Of a stretch of 64,000 nt of DNA, positions 1-11,500 are shown one piece after another. The notes under the pieces were generated by a model. It was given only the letters and a program-made list of their open reading frames with translations. It was not told the DNA's origin and searched no databases. The position numbers were made by a program, and so were the translations under genes. Each line of letters begins with the position of its first letter. Position 1 is the stretch's first letter. The DNA comes from Halisarca cf. caerulea (taxonomy: Eukaryota > Porifera > Demospongiae > Chondrillida > Halisarcidae): contig CAUJGJ010000371.1 of assembly GCA_963170055.1 (NCBI GenBank), positions 1,803,811-1,867,810 of the forward strand, read 5' to 3'.

Positions 1-1
1 G

Positions 2-619
2 AGACTAGACGATGAAACCATTCGAGTAGCTGCGGGGATGCGTGTTGGTTCATCTCTGAGCGAGCCACATTCTTGTAAGAATTGTGGAAAAAGTGTTGAT
101 GAATCTGGCCTACATGGTCACAGCTGTTGGAAGAGTCAGGGACGCAGAGCACGCCATTCAGAGCTCAACCAAATTATCCACAGATCTCTGGCAGCTATCC
201 AGGTTCCCTCCACTCTGGAGCCCCGGGGCCTCTACAGATCTGATGGCCGTAGACCTGATGGCCTCTCATTGATTCCTTGGTCTCAAGGTCGATCTTTGGT
301 GTGGGATGCAACATGCAGGGACACCTTCGCTCCATCCTACCTGCACCTCAGCTCCGTCAAAGCAGGCGCAGTTGCTCACGAGGCAGCTGCACAAAAATGT
401 CGATTATACAGTGAGCTTTGCACCACACACAAATTTATCCCCCTGGCATTTGAAACCTCTGGGGTATTCAGTCAAGATTCGCTTGCCTTCCTCAAAGATC
501 TTGCACTCCGCAGTCGTCAACTTAATCATGACCCTCTTAGTTACCTCAAACTTTGTCAAAGAATCAGTGTGTGTATTCAAAGATTTAATTGTGCTTCGGT
601 GCTAGGAACATGCTTGTAA
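2..619 (+). mobile_element. LINE 3' end (RLE-type C-terminus), truncated by window edge
   Basis: An open frame enters from the window edge and runs to a stop at 617-619. The encoded tail has a CCHC-like knuckle (CKNC then HGHSC), an RH..LN stretch, then a PDG motif followed by VWDATCRDTFAPS. This order, CCHC then PD...D, is that of the C-terminal restriction-like endonuclease of some non-LTR retrotransposons. It is clearly related to the tail of the element at 25783-27608 (shared EP.GL.RSDG and WD.T..DTFAPSY signatures). Only the 3' end is in the window, so activity cannot be judged. It sits directly upstream of the surviving FN3 exons of gene copy A, where the SRCR exons would be expected, so it may have disrupted that copy. 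Confidence 0.8.
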
Positions 620-719
620 TTCATTGCTACTTTTGTTTTTCGTTATTGCTGTTGCTCATTTGCCTGTTCGTCACTTCTTGTCCTGTCTATTTACCTCACT
701 TGTAGTGGATATCAATTTG

Positions 720-734
720 TAATAATAATAATAA

Positions 735-788
<54 letters not shown>
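720..788. repeat. ATA/AT microsatellite
   Basis: An (ATA)n start passes into an uninterrupted (AT)n tract, just beyond the LINE 3' end. It may derive from the LINE's 3' tail, as an AT tract also follows the second LINE fragment near 27780-27830. Confidence 0.9.
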
Positions 789-790
<2 letters not shown>

Positions 791-1074
791 GAAATTGTCA
801 CAGTGCCACATGTACACTAGATATATATACAGTGTTGAAATTATACATGACATTGTGGCGCATTATTATGCTCTGTTTATGTGGGACCATTGCACATATA
901 ACATTATTGTAATAGTTCAAGAGCCTGTATGTCATAATCTAGTAATGTTGCAATTCGTATACAATTATATAAATGACAGACTTAGCAAGTATACTGTCTT
1001 TAGTATGAAATGGACATATTAATATGATAATTGCAATTCTGTATAATAATTTTCTTTAATTACGTACTTTACAG

Positions 1075-1841
1075 GACCTGTTCCTAGCAGCTTCAGGGCA
1101 ACTAACATTGAAAGTAACTCAACTTCATTCACATTCAAACTTCCTGAGCAACTGCAGTTCACCAGTACTGTTCAAGAGTACAAGATTGAGTTCAATCATG
1201 TACTGAATAAACTTGGAGAAACTCGTACCGTGTACATCACTCCTACTGACCGCAAAAGTGTCCAACCTCAATTCACTGTATCTGGATTGACTCCCTGCTC
1301 TACGTACATCTTTAAAGCGGCCGTGGTAGCCTCAAGACTACAAGGAGGAACAGGACCCTTCAGTTCTCCCCTGACTGTCACCACAATGCCTGAAGGTTAG
1401 ATATATACTTGAAATATTGTATATTAAATTATTCCAAACGGACACATGCACGCCTACCTATAGTGAAGAAACCTCCAATGATTCAAGTGTATATAAATCT
1501 CTATATATTGCTTCCTACACATTGCAGTACCAGGTCATGTGCTTGCCTTCAATGGAGTTTCAGCAAATGCGAGTTGTGTAAAACGGTCCCTGAAACCTCC
1601 CAAGTCATCTTACTGCAATAATATCAACTCGTACCAACTCACATACTTCTCTGAACCAGGATTCAGAGTAAACATCACCAAGTCACTCGCCCTCCCATCC
1701 CCCCTACCCTAGAACACGTACGATGCATGTGGACTGAAGGTACATGTTCTCTACAACTTCATGATTTCAGCAGTCAACGCTGCAGGATCTGGGCCGAGGA
1801 CTACCACACACGTCTTCCACTTTGACAAAAACTACAATTAA
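1075..1841 (+). pseudogene. Copy A of the EMI-SRCR-FN3 family: last two FN3 exons, with premature stop
   Basis: Two exons match the final pair of copies B and C. FN3-1 (1075-1395) starts after a TTTACAG acceptor, opens GPVPSSFRATN, keeps the SGLTPCSTY signature and ends at a G|GT donor in phase 1. FN3-2 (1528-1841) opens VPGHVLAFNGVSANASC and ends at TAA 1839-1841, near the homologous end of copy B. In FN3-2 the frame is broken by a TAG at 1710-1712, where copy B reads PLPENM and this copy reads PLP-stop. No signal, EMI or SRCR exon is present between the LINE tail and these exons. Either the copy is a pseudogene, or it encodes a protein truncated in the second FN3. Resequencing of the TAG codon would separate real loss from error. 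Domain identity is secure; loss of function is inferred. Confidence 0.75.
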
Positions 1842-2703
1842 TTACTAATAGTGAGTTTCATTAAATTAAAGTGCATGTAAAACAGCAATATATGCACACT
1901 GTTTTGGCATGCAAGGGAAGAGTATTGTGTACACAAATATAGGGTATATAATATATTACGTAAAATTGATGTAAATAAGATTAATTAAAATAATTGTGTG
2001 TATATATGTATAATGTAGACTACGTGTTATGAGCAATTTCAGAGAATGCTTATTATTTTATGATCGATTATAATTATCATAATGACTCTATAATATAATA
2101 TTAAGAACCGACACACAGTACATCGTACAACAGTTGGTATGTATTTTCATGCAATATTCATATTATTCTTTAAGTTAGTTGTTGAATTTTATAATATTAT
2201 TTGAGAATTCTCCTATATTTTAGGGTCATGTCCCAAAACTCTGATCTGAAAGAGGATATACGAGGAACAATCTACACAGAATATATGTATTATCGTATGA
2301 CAGTAAACCTTGCAAAGTGTACTACATAAATATGTCCATTAATCTATATAGCCAAAATTGCATCACATTGTGTGAGTGTATATATATACATGGTCACTTC
2401 TTTAAATGCATGTTCATTATTTTGCAAGCACAACCATTTGAATTGCAATTCCACATTCAAAACTATCATTCTATATCAATGTCAAGTGCCCGATATGATT
2501 TTTGTCCTTTGTATGTGTGTCATGAATCAATTAATTGAGTTACAACATAGCTTCACAGTTCAATTGCATGGCAAATACAAATTACAGATAATATGCATGA
2601 TATTGTACTTCTGAAAACCTGCATGATGAGTAATTCATAAGCAGAAGTATGCAATCATGCCAATTTGAAAAATGCTTACACAACACATATATCATAATAA
2701 TAC
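1842..2703. other. AT-rich 3' flank of copy A, no gene seen
   Basis: No splice-bounded open frame found. Around 2610-2680 it shares scattered words with the 3' flank of copy B near 14050-14160 (GCATGATG..TAATT and CAATTTGAAAAATGCTTA-like text), suggesting that the duplicated unit extends past the coding exons. Confidence 0.5.
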
Positions 2704-2882
2704 AGTAAAGCCTGTCTTAAAGACCACTCGCATGTAAAGACCACCTCTCTGTAGAGACCACTGTAGGCTGGCTCAATGTTCACTTCAGTTGTACTAAAGC
2801 ACCTCTGTACAAGGACCACCTGTCTGCAGAGACCACAATTACTTGGTACCTTGAGTGGTCGTTATAGACAGGTTTTACTGTA
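2702..2882. mobile_element. MITE with pogo-like CAGT..ACTG ends
   Basis: The left end reads ACAGTAAAGCCTGTCTTAAA and the right end is its near inverse (TATAGACAGGTTTTACTGTA). A TA dinucleotide flanks each side. The interior has repeated 'agaccac' words and no open frame. It is short and non-autonomous; the end sequence and TA duplication fit the pogo/Tigger group. Confidence 0.75.
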
Positions 2883-3043
2883 TTAAAATGTTGTAACTAT
2901 CACGTAGTACAGTAGTACTACATATGTAGGGATGACACTAAAACAAAATGGCCATGCACCCATACATTAGGGGTAGTTTCGCATCACACAGATCCTATTA
3001 TCACCTCCAGTTCTTTTATAATGACGTCATTTGGTCGGGTACA

Positions 3044-3550
3044 TGCAGTGTGCAAATTCGTACATCCGGGCCTGCTTCACATCATTCACTGTTGGATTTA
3101 GGATTTTGCACACTGTACCCGGTCCAACCCACCTCTGTCTACCTCTCTTCCCGTCTAGCCTCATGTGTGCCTAGCCCTATGCCCCTCTAGCTCCTTGTAT
3201 ACCTAGCACTATGCCAGCTGGACCTATGCAATGCATAGGTCTAGACTGCATGCCATGAATTACATAGGCATGCGTTGCATACATGCCTATGCCAGTCTAG
3301 CACTATGCCAGTCTAGCACTATGCCAGTCTAGACCTATCCTCATGCCCATCCTCATGCCCTTCTAGCCAAATGTACACCTAACCCTCTGTATGTCTATAC
3401 CTATGCCTGTTAAGTACTGTGCAGCAAACAACTCTACCTTGTTCCAGTGATTTTTGATGATTGACAATTTTTCATCCCTACATCTTTCATCCATTTTTAA
3501 ATGGTTTTTGTACAGTAACTGTTCTTTAATAGTGCAGAGCCTGAAGTGCA
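3044..3550. repeat. Foldback-family element, diverged copy
   Basis: It contains a short inverted pair (CAGTGTGCAAATTCGTACATCC against GGATTT..TTTGCACACTG), then many 'ctagcccta tgcc' units, then the family end CCATTTTTAAATGGTTTTTGTAC. The same modules occur at about 17050, 21490, 22730 and 28750. Its right part (about 3290-3470) reappears inverted at 4128-4275. Confidence 0.65.
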
Positions 3551-4020
3551 TGTATAGGTATCATCCTTAGACCTATATAATTTATGTATAAAACTGTATG
3601 GAAACCATCTAAATCGAATAAGCATTAATAATCATAACTTGATATCTGCATACTTCATTATACAGCTGCATGAACTATCATAGTTTTAATAAAAATCTTG
3701 CATATTTTTTCCATGATGTATTGTGATCACTGATCATGACATAGTGTGAAACTAAACACATGCAGACAAGGTGAACATGTTAGCACACAGTGTGTTGCTT
3801 TCGCCCACTTCCACTGCAGTTTCCGGACATGTGTTTTTTTTCTCTGAAACTTCCTGTTACTTGGTTCTCAGTAGGAATTCAAGCTGTGCTAAACTGTCAC
3901 TCAAACTTATTAATTCATCGATCCAACTTCTATGAGATCGATTCCTATATCAATTAACATAATATTATTATACTACGAAGTCACATAATACCTGTTTTGT
4001 GTTCAATACAAGGTTTACTT

Positions 4021-4041
4021 ACACACACACACACACGCGAG

Positions 4042-4078
<37 letters not shown>
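4021..4078. repeat. CA microsatellite
   Basis: (CA)n with a short GAGCGCGCG interruption. The open frames across it are simple-repeat artefacts. Confidence 0.95.
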
Positions 4079-4079
<1 letters not shown>

Positions 4080-4127
4080 CGCATATACACACACAAACAT
4101 AGACACAGATGGGCGTGAGTGGGTGAG

Positions 4128-4275
4128 TGTTGTCAATCAAAAATCATCGGAACAAGGAGAGTTGTTTGCTGCACAGGGCTGAACAGGCATAGGTATAGAC
4201 GTACAGAGGGTTAGGTATACATTGGGCTAGATGGGCATGAGGATAGGTCTAGACTGGCATAGTGCTAGACTAGAC
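4128..4275. repeat. Inverted partner arm of the 3290-3470 segment
   Basis: The reverse complement of 3290-3470 is readable here almost word for word (ATTTTTGATGATTGACAA / TTGTCAATCAAAAATCATCGG, then GTTGTTTGCTGCACAGG and CATAGGTATAGAC). The two arms enclose roughly 650 bp including the first CA tract. Confidence 0.7.
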
Positions 4276-4279
4276 ACAA

Positions 4280-4665
<386 letters not shown>

Positions 4666-4859
4666 CAAACATGCCACATACACACATGCACTTGACTTTG
4701 GGCATTTGCATATCTATACACTGTAAAAACAGACATTGGGGGATTACATATGACGTATTCTACTATTAGAAATTAGGAAAGCAACTTCCTAGTGGGTTTA
4801 ATGAAGAGTTCCATAGTGAGTTCCAATGACGTGTCAGCCGTCAAGGAGATCTAAAATAA

Positions 4860-5030
4860 CAGGTTGAATGCAGAATACTACAACTGAACATGAATATTCA
4901 ACAACCTGATCTAACCCCAGTCTATGAATACAATTGTGAACCCAGTTTGTGTGTTTGTGTATTTTAGAGATGAGAGGATGACTATACTACTTGTGTTCTT
5001 GTTAGCTATATCCACACAATACGGAAGGCA
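4860..5030 (+). promoter_or_regulatory. Duplicated 5'-flank block plus possible signal-peptide start
   Basis: The text ATGAATATTCAACAACCTGA...ACCCCAGTCTATGAATACAA...GTGTATTTTAGAGATGA is shared almost intact with 20105-20190, upstream of copy C, and more loosely with 8310-8360, upstream of copy B. Right after it an ATG at 4978 opens MTILLVFLLAISTQYGR, a hydrophobic leader-like stretch, followed by a possible phase-2 donor (CA|GTACAT). The block homology is clear. Whether this is a functioning first exon is doubtful, because copy C has no leader at the same place relative to the block. Confidence 0.5.
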
Positions 5031-6418
5031 GTACATGCAGGATTCTTTTAGAAGAGGTCGATGATTGCAGGATAGTTTTAGCATACTGATATTTTATTCT
5101 GTGTAATACAGGGTGTGGGAGCTCATTTTACAGACAGTAGTTCTCATTTCATTCTTGACCATGGCTCAAAACGCAGATAAAACCTTCAATTGTTGTGCGG
5201 AAACAGGCAAGTGTCAGAATAATACAATACAGGAACCCACTGATAAATTGCTTTATATAAATCAAAGACAATTTTTTATTGAGTTTACATAAATATGATA
5301 TGTATGAGAGTACAGCTTTTGAACAGGATTTCGCATAGCACAGATCAATGTACAGAATCAATTGTACAGGAAGTTTCAGCCACATAGGCCTTCATCAACT
5401 GTAAGAGTAAATACGGTAGAGAAGCTATCTTAAATAGAGGTTGAAAGTGGTTCAAATAAATAAGGAAATGTGTACATGACAGGTGCAGATGTGCTGACAA
5501 GTAAGCAAGTTGGAGGTCTTAGGGGATCGCAAGGTGGAAGTGTTTTACACTCCCTAATAAGGTCATTGGCTCATGTATATATAGGGGACTTCACATGCTC
5601 ACCTCATTCACCAACAACTGCTGTGTAAATTGATGTGAACAAACATGGTATGGGTCCAACAATTCCCTTCCAATAATTCTGTGATGAAAGTTAATACATA
5701 TAATTATCGAGTGGTTTAGCGAGGTTTATTGCTTCCGTTGCCAATGGGAGTCCATTCGAGGTCGCCCACCATGATTTTGTAGGGTAAATTTCTACCTTTT
5801 GGCCCAGAACGGATATTTTCAACTCAAAATGCAGCTCCATTTCGAGACTTAAGAACACTTTCATAGTAAACAGCTACTTGGAAACACGTGCACTACAGGA
5901 TAAGTCTTGAACCGTTTTGATCAGAGTACGGACATTTTCAGTAGATCTCCAAAGAACTATCAAATCTTGGCTTACTAGGCAGTCTCATTATTCCGTTTGA
6001 AGCTCCATACATCATGTTACAAGATCTAAAACATAAATATCTTGAATTCTGTCCATAGCCCGATTCTTAAAATTTGAAAAAGAAGTGGTAGGATTTCTGA
6101 TTTTAGCGTTCGGGCCACAAAATGAGTCGGCCATGATGTCAGCCATTTGCAACATCCCAGTTCGCAGACCCACAAGCGCTATTGGGTCTGGGAATTATCA
6201 TAGCGAGGTCTGAACTATGTTCATAACTAGTATTATAGGTAACGGGAGCTTAATATCATTGACATTCTTGTAAACATGTTTGCTGTCTTTCCAAATGTTT
6301 TAATAAACTATCTACAGTAATTGTTTCCAGGTCAATATTAATTCTGAAAGTCTTCGATTTTTACTTTCACAGATATGTCAAGGAGTATAGTCCTGACTCA
6401 GTGTGTGTTGTGTGTTGT

Positions 6419-6420
6419 GT

Positions 6421-6463
<43 letters not shown>

Positions 6464-6482
6464 TGTGTGTGTGTGTATGTGT
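6419..6482. repeat. GT microsatellite
   Basis: (GT)n with a GCGC interruption, at the end of the first copy of the duplicated unit. A similar GT tract lies at 7735-7850 after the second copy, so the microsatellite was probably duplicated with it. Confidence 0.9.
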
Positions 6483-6620
6483 CAGGAGCTGATGTATACA
6501 GGATAGTTTTAGCATAGACATGCTAATACTACATAGCACAGGGTAGTCTTGCATGGCCAGACCCTTCTCCCTTCTTCACTTCCATTTGAAGGATAGTATA
6601 ATATATCAAGGAGCAAGGTA

Positions 6621-6799
6621 CAGTCAAACCTCGTTAGTGAGTACACCTGGGGACCCTCCGAATTGCTACTCACTATCAGTAGTACTTGCTAACCGATTAG
6701 TTTAGTATTATGGTTTTTAAGCTGGGGTATTGTATCCTTGTACTTCCTAACCAGGTACTACTCATTAACAGTGTTCTTACTAACCAGGTTCTACTGTAT
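6621..6799. mobile_element. MITE, CAGTCAAACCTCGTTAGTGA family
   Basis: The left end ACAGTCAAACCTCGTTAGTG and right end ACTAACCAGGTTCTACTGTA are imperfect inverted repeats flanked by TA. The interior (AGCTGGGGTATTG, ACTTCCTAACCAGG) resembles the ends of the Tigger-like element at 46850-47638, so it is probably a short internal-deletion derivative. Confidence 0.7.
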
Positions 6800-7734
6800 A
6801 ATGTTGAGGGTTGGGCTATGCAAGACTATAGTACAGTACATGAGTTTGGACAGCTCTTTTCATGACTGTACTTATCATTTCATTTCATAATTCAGATAGT
6901 AAACAAACCTGAATTTTTATTGTACAGAAACAGGCAAGTGTCAGAATATTATGATACTGGGATACTCTCTAATAATTGGTTTATAAAAAAATCAAAGATA
7001 AATTAAGTGAAGATGCAATAATGCAAGTTTTGAACAGGATTCTTGTGTAGCACAGATCAATTGAATAGAATCAATTGTACAGGAAGTTTCAACTGTATTA
7101 TATAGGCCTTTGTCAGCTGTAAGAGTAAAGACTACAGCGGAGTAGTTATAGTAGATAGAGGTTGAAAGTGGCGTTAATAAACAAATAAATGTGTACATGA
7201 CATGACATTGTGCAGATGTGCTGACAAGTACCTTAGAAGATCACAAGGTGTGAGTATTTTACACCCCCTAGTGAGGTCACTGGCTCATCTGACCTAATTC
7301 ACAATCAAATGTGAACAACAACTGTATATTATTAATAATAATAATATATTAAATCAGATGTTATACATGGTGCAAGGATAATCATATTCATAGAGTTTTA
7401 GTGTTAGATCAAGTTCTTGAATAATCATAACTTCTATGTAGGTTTGGGGAACATGTGACTGTTCCTTTCCAATGATTATGTAATGAAAGTTAATGTATAA
7501 TATTAGGCAATGGGAACTTAGCATGAAATTCTTGTAAACAAGTGTGACGTTTTTTCCTACTAATTTGATAAAATATTCTGTAATTACTTCCAGATCAATG
7601 TTTTGAAATTCAGAATCTTCAACTTTTGCTTTCACAGCTAGATCAGTCAAGGAGTAGGGTCCTTATTCTCATGTGTACATATGCATGTAAACTTATAACT
7701 ACCTTCTAGCACCTGCATAAAGATCAGTGTGTGC

Positions 7735-7852
7735 ACATGTGTGTGTATGTGTGTATGTGTGCGTGCGTGCGTGTGCGTGCATGCGTGCGCGCGCGCGTGT
7801 GTGTGTGTGTGCGTGTGTGTGTGTGTGTATGTGCATGTGTGTATGCGTTTGT
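7735..7852. repeat. GT/GC microsatellite
   Basis: Mixed (GT)n, (GCGT)n and GCGCGCG tract following the second copy of the 5110-7670 duplication. Confidence 0.9.
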
Positions 7853-8424
7853 ATGATTAATCATAATATCATAAGCTTAATGTATGTATAATTTCCCTAG
7901 TCCAGCCATTAACGTATAGCAATCATAAAGAAAAAAATAGGCTTTAGCAGTCACACCACGTGCACCTTTAGAAGAACTGTTGTTCTGTCTTCAATGCTGT
8001 AATAGGAAGATTCAGATTTAGAATGCGCCATATTCTAATATTATGAACCTTTACAGACAAAGTTTGACATATGTATATGGACTGCATTATATTATGTACA
8101 AATGAAATATATCTTGTATGATGTTTATAGGCCTGGGGCATTTTTTGTAGATTTTGACTTATAGACTTATATGGACAGAAAGCTTAAAGCCTTGTTACCC
8201 AAGTGACATAATCTGCTATCATGGCAAAGTGTAGGAAACAGTGTTCAAATGAGCTCACCAAAGAGTTTCAGTGGTCTGCTAACTCTTACAGTACACAAGA
8301 AGCAGAATGATACAAGGATGTGAATATTCAACAACCTGTCCTAACCCTGAGCTATGAATATCATTTATCAATCCTGTTTCCCAGTATCACTCTCTAACCC
8401 CTACGTCAAAGTTTATCGAATCTA

Positions 8425-8560
8425 TACGCATACCAAATTTTGGCTGTGCGTAATGGGAAATCTTGGGGACATTCCCTGTAAGACAATGATGTCATGAGAG
8501 GGTTTAAAAGTGTTCTCAGACAATGCGTTACCAGCAAATCAGAGCAAACAGAAAGACATT
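8425..8560 (+). promoter_or_regulatory. Core promoter of copy B
   Basis: GGGGACATTCCC, then ATGATGTCATGAGAGGGTTTAAAAG (8488-8510) and the leader up to the ATG are alignable with 20225-20324 upstream of copy C and with the dead copy at about 19723-19825. TTTAAAAG at 8503-8510 stands where copy C has GGTATAAAAGG, so it is the likely TATA element, some 50 bp before the ATG. The TGTCATGA next to it is a conserved candidate binding site. Conservation between copies is seen; promoter function is inferred. Confidence 0.65.
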
Positions 8561-11500
8561 ATGTCATCGACAGTTTTCTTTGCCGTTGTGGTGTTTTTTG
8601 GTGGACTAGCTTTCCTGGATGCCCAGGAATTTGATGGGTGAGTGCTGGAGATGTGAAGATCATGTACTAAGCAAATGTTCAGGTATCAGGTATATATCCT
8701 TATTTTGCCTGAGAAGCCTTTAGCCAGTGGCTATACTTTTATAGCACCCAGAATGTTGCGTGCATAGGACTGGTTGTATAATGTAATTTTGCACCCATTA
8801 ATTGTACCCTATTCAAATCCTTGATTTGTACACTTTGTATTAAGGTTATGTGTATTTGATCTTCTACAGATGTGACCTTTGTACTCGACAAGTGCCCTAC
8901 AAAGTGCGTCTGACTCGGACAGTAACATACTACCATCGACCAACTGTATCCTATCGAACATGTACAGGAGGAAGATGGTTTCGGAGCAAAAGATGTAGCA
9001 CCAGGTAAATGAAAATAGTATGTACCTGGACTTTATGACATTCTTTCAAAATAAATCGCCAGCCTATACAAAAGGTGGAATGTCCCATCATTCATAGATT
9101 AAACGTACTGTGCCTAGTGTGCACAACATACGTATACAGTATAGTACTAAATTGCATGGTGGACCAAAGTAGTGTGTAGCTTATTGAGATTGCACTGTAA
9201 TTTAGATAATATTATATTATGTGTAGTCATTTGTAAACTTTAATTTCAAGTACATCCTGCATCCTTTCTGCAAATAGATCACTTAATATACGCTATACAG
9301 TGAAACCTCACTATAATCAACCCTGGATACAATGAACTCCTTGATATAACAAACATAGACCTTAGAATGCACACCTACAGTTACTATTACAGCATTTACT
9401 CTAATGTAAATAACCCCTAGCTGATATAGTGAACCTTTTCAGTGGTCCTGAGGGGGTTCATTATAGAAAGGTTCAACTGTATTATTAAAATACAGTCACA
9501 CCTGGTTTATCCAACACTGGGTTATCTGAAAACCTATTTTATAGCCAACACTCAATCGAGCTGCTGTGAAACACCATCACTATTCTGTGTATGCATGCAC
9601 AGTTGACCTTGATTTCTCCAATGCATGGTTCATCCATTGACACTGTATACTATGGTTTATCTGACACATTTTATATGAAGAACAGATGTGGTCAGATTAA
9701 TAAGGGACCACTGTAGTTATAAAACTTTTATCATAAGCATATGTCCTGTATAAACCTATCTATAGGTACAAAAATGGTGCATCAGTGGCACGGTATCGTT
9801 CTCAAGTATACTACGTGACAAGATACTGGACAATGAAGTATTGCTGTGTGGATACCCCTTCCAGTGAGTAGATAAGACTTTATTACCACAAAAACAAGAC
9901 ATTGAGATGCATTAAACTTTACAGCTTAGAGTGTTTAATATGTGACCATGCATGCTGTATATCACCAGTATAACTGTTCTGTAACTGCATGATATTATAT
10001 TAGGATCAACCATGGAGGGTAGAATCAAACTAGCTGACGGGCCAGCTCCCAACGAAGGTCGTCTGATGATCAACTACAAGAACCACTATGGAGCAGTGTG
10101 TGCCGACAGGTTTGGTACTTCAGATGCCAACACAGCTTGTCACCAGTTGGGGTTTGCTGGACAGGAGAGAATAACAGGTTGTTGTCCGTATGGAAGAAGA
10201 CCATACGGTGAGATCTGGTTGGATGAACTTGGCTGCAGTTCAAGGAATGTGTGGTTGGCCAACTGCACTCACAGAGGGTGGGGTGTGGAGGACTGCCACA
10301 ATGGACAGGAGATTGGAATCAGATGCAATCGTAAGCATATCAGTTCATTGAATAATGATAATATTTAATTCCAAAGCAAAGATATGGAGAAATACGTTCA
10401 TTAGTGCATACCCCGTATAATTCACACATCTCATTTTCCCTTCCTATAATTATACACTCGAACCACTCATACAGTCCACAATATACCGTATGCGAGTTAA
10501 CTTTCGCGGGACTAAACTTTCGCGGTATTCGCGGTTCGGGAGCCATCCGCGAATAATTCCTTCCGCGAATATTAAAGCAAAGTTTGCGTAACTGTATATA
10601 ATGGATGCCGTTCAGCTTAATAATGGCCGTTGTTCTATTGTTGCATGTGCATTGTTTATAGGTGTAAAAACGAACGACCTACAGTTTTCATTCAGCTACG
10701 TTGCTTGTAAGTTCAACGATGTCGATTCGATCGTACCTTACTGTCAAGAAGCGCGATGGGCCCGAGCTAGAAAAGGTTGCATCTTCTTCGATGGCAGATT
10801 CTGTTAAAAAAGAAATAAAGCAGACAGGAGATGGTTAAGGTTAGGATCATAGAACTGGCAAAGTTCCCACTTCATCTGTGAAAGTCGAGTATCCATAGTC
10901 ACAGCCTGAACGACAATTAACACTAGCGGCGGTCTAGCTTCCCGTTCAAAGGCAGGCCTATTTCGTCCGTTGAGAGACTTCTTATCGGCGAATCATTACA
11001 ACCAAACCTCAAGACAGGAACAGAATTGGACTTGGTTCGCTAATTTCGACGCTAACAGCAAAAAAATCCACTCAGCTTCATTATTTTTATTAGTATAGAT
11101 ATACTAGTGCATACATGTAATATAATAATATTAGTGACCCCTGCATCCGCGAAAATAAAAACCGCGAAAATTTGAAAATCCGCAATCCGCGAAAGTTTAG
11201 TCCCGCGAAAGTTAACTCGCATACGGTAGTACATCGAGATCTTGATAATTATTATATTAATTCCAGTTCTGTGTATCCGTAATTCAAGGAGTATATGTAG
11301 TGTTTCCCACAGAAATAAATTGTAACAGGGTGGCAGGGGGGTCCAGACAATTCATTGTCATCTGTTTTACTGTATATTTGTGTTCTTTATGAAGGAAAAG
11401 ATGTTAGGGTGTATAGAATATTGTTATTCTGCTGTATTACATTACTGGTAAAAGAGTTTTCAGCATCACAATGATTATTCAGCTCTTTTTAAAAGTTGCT

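Larger units (their letters stand above)
5110..7670. repeat. Tandem direct duplication of a non-coding unit
   Basis: Segment 5110-5705 plus 6225-6400 is repeated as 6850-7290 plus 7440-7665. Shared words include GAAACAGGCAAGTGTCAGAAT, AATCAATTGTACAGGAAGTT, GATGTGCTGACAAGTA and TTTCACAG.TAT/CTA..TCAAGGAGTA. The first copy carries an extra block at about 5710-6225 bounded by 'tttagcgaggt' and 'catagcgaggtc', probably an insertion. On the minus strand the second copy holds a 98-residue open frame (7354-7650) that is broken in the first, so coding status is unclear. Confidence 0.7.

Noticed and set aside
4978..5030. Signal-peptide exon MTILLVFLLAISTQYGR as a further array member
   Set aside because: The leader is plausible, but the matching position in copy C is not a leader, and no EMI exon follows until 8870. 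Kept only as a note in the flank block.
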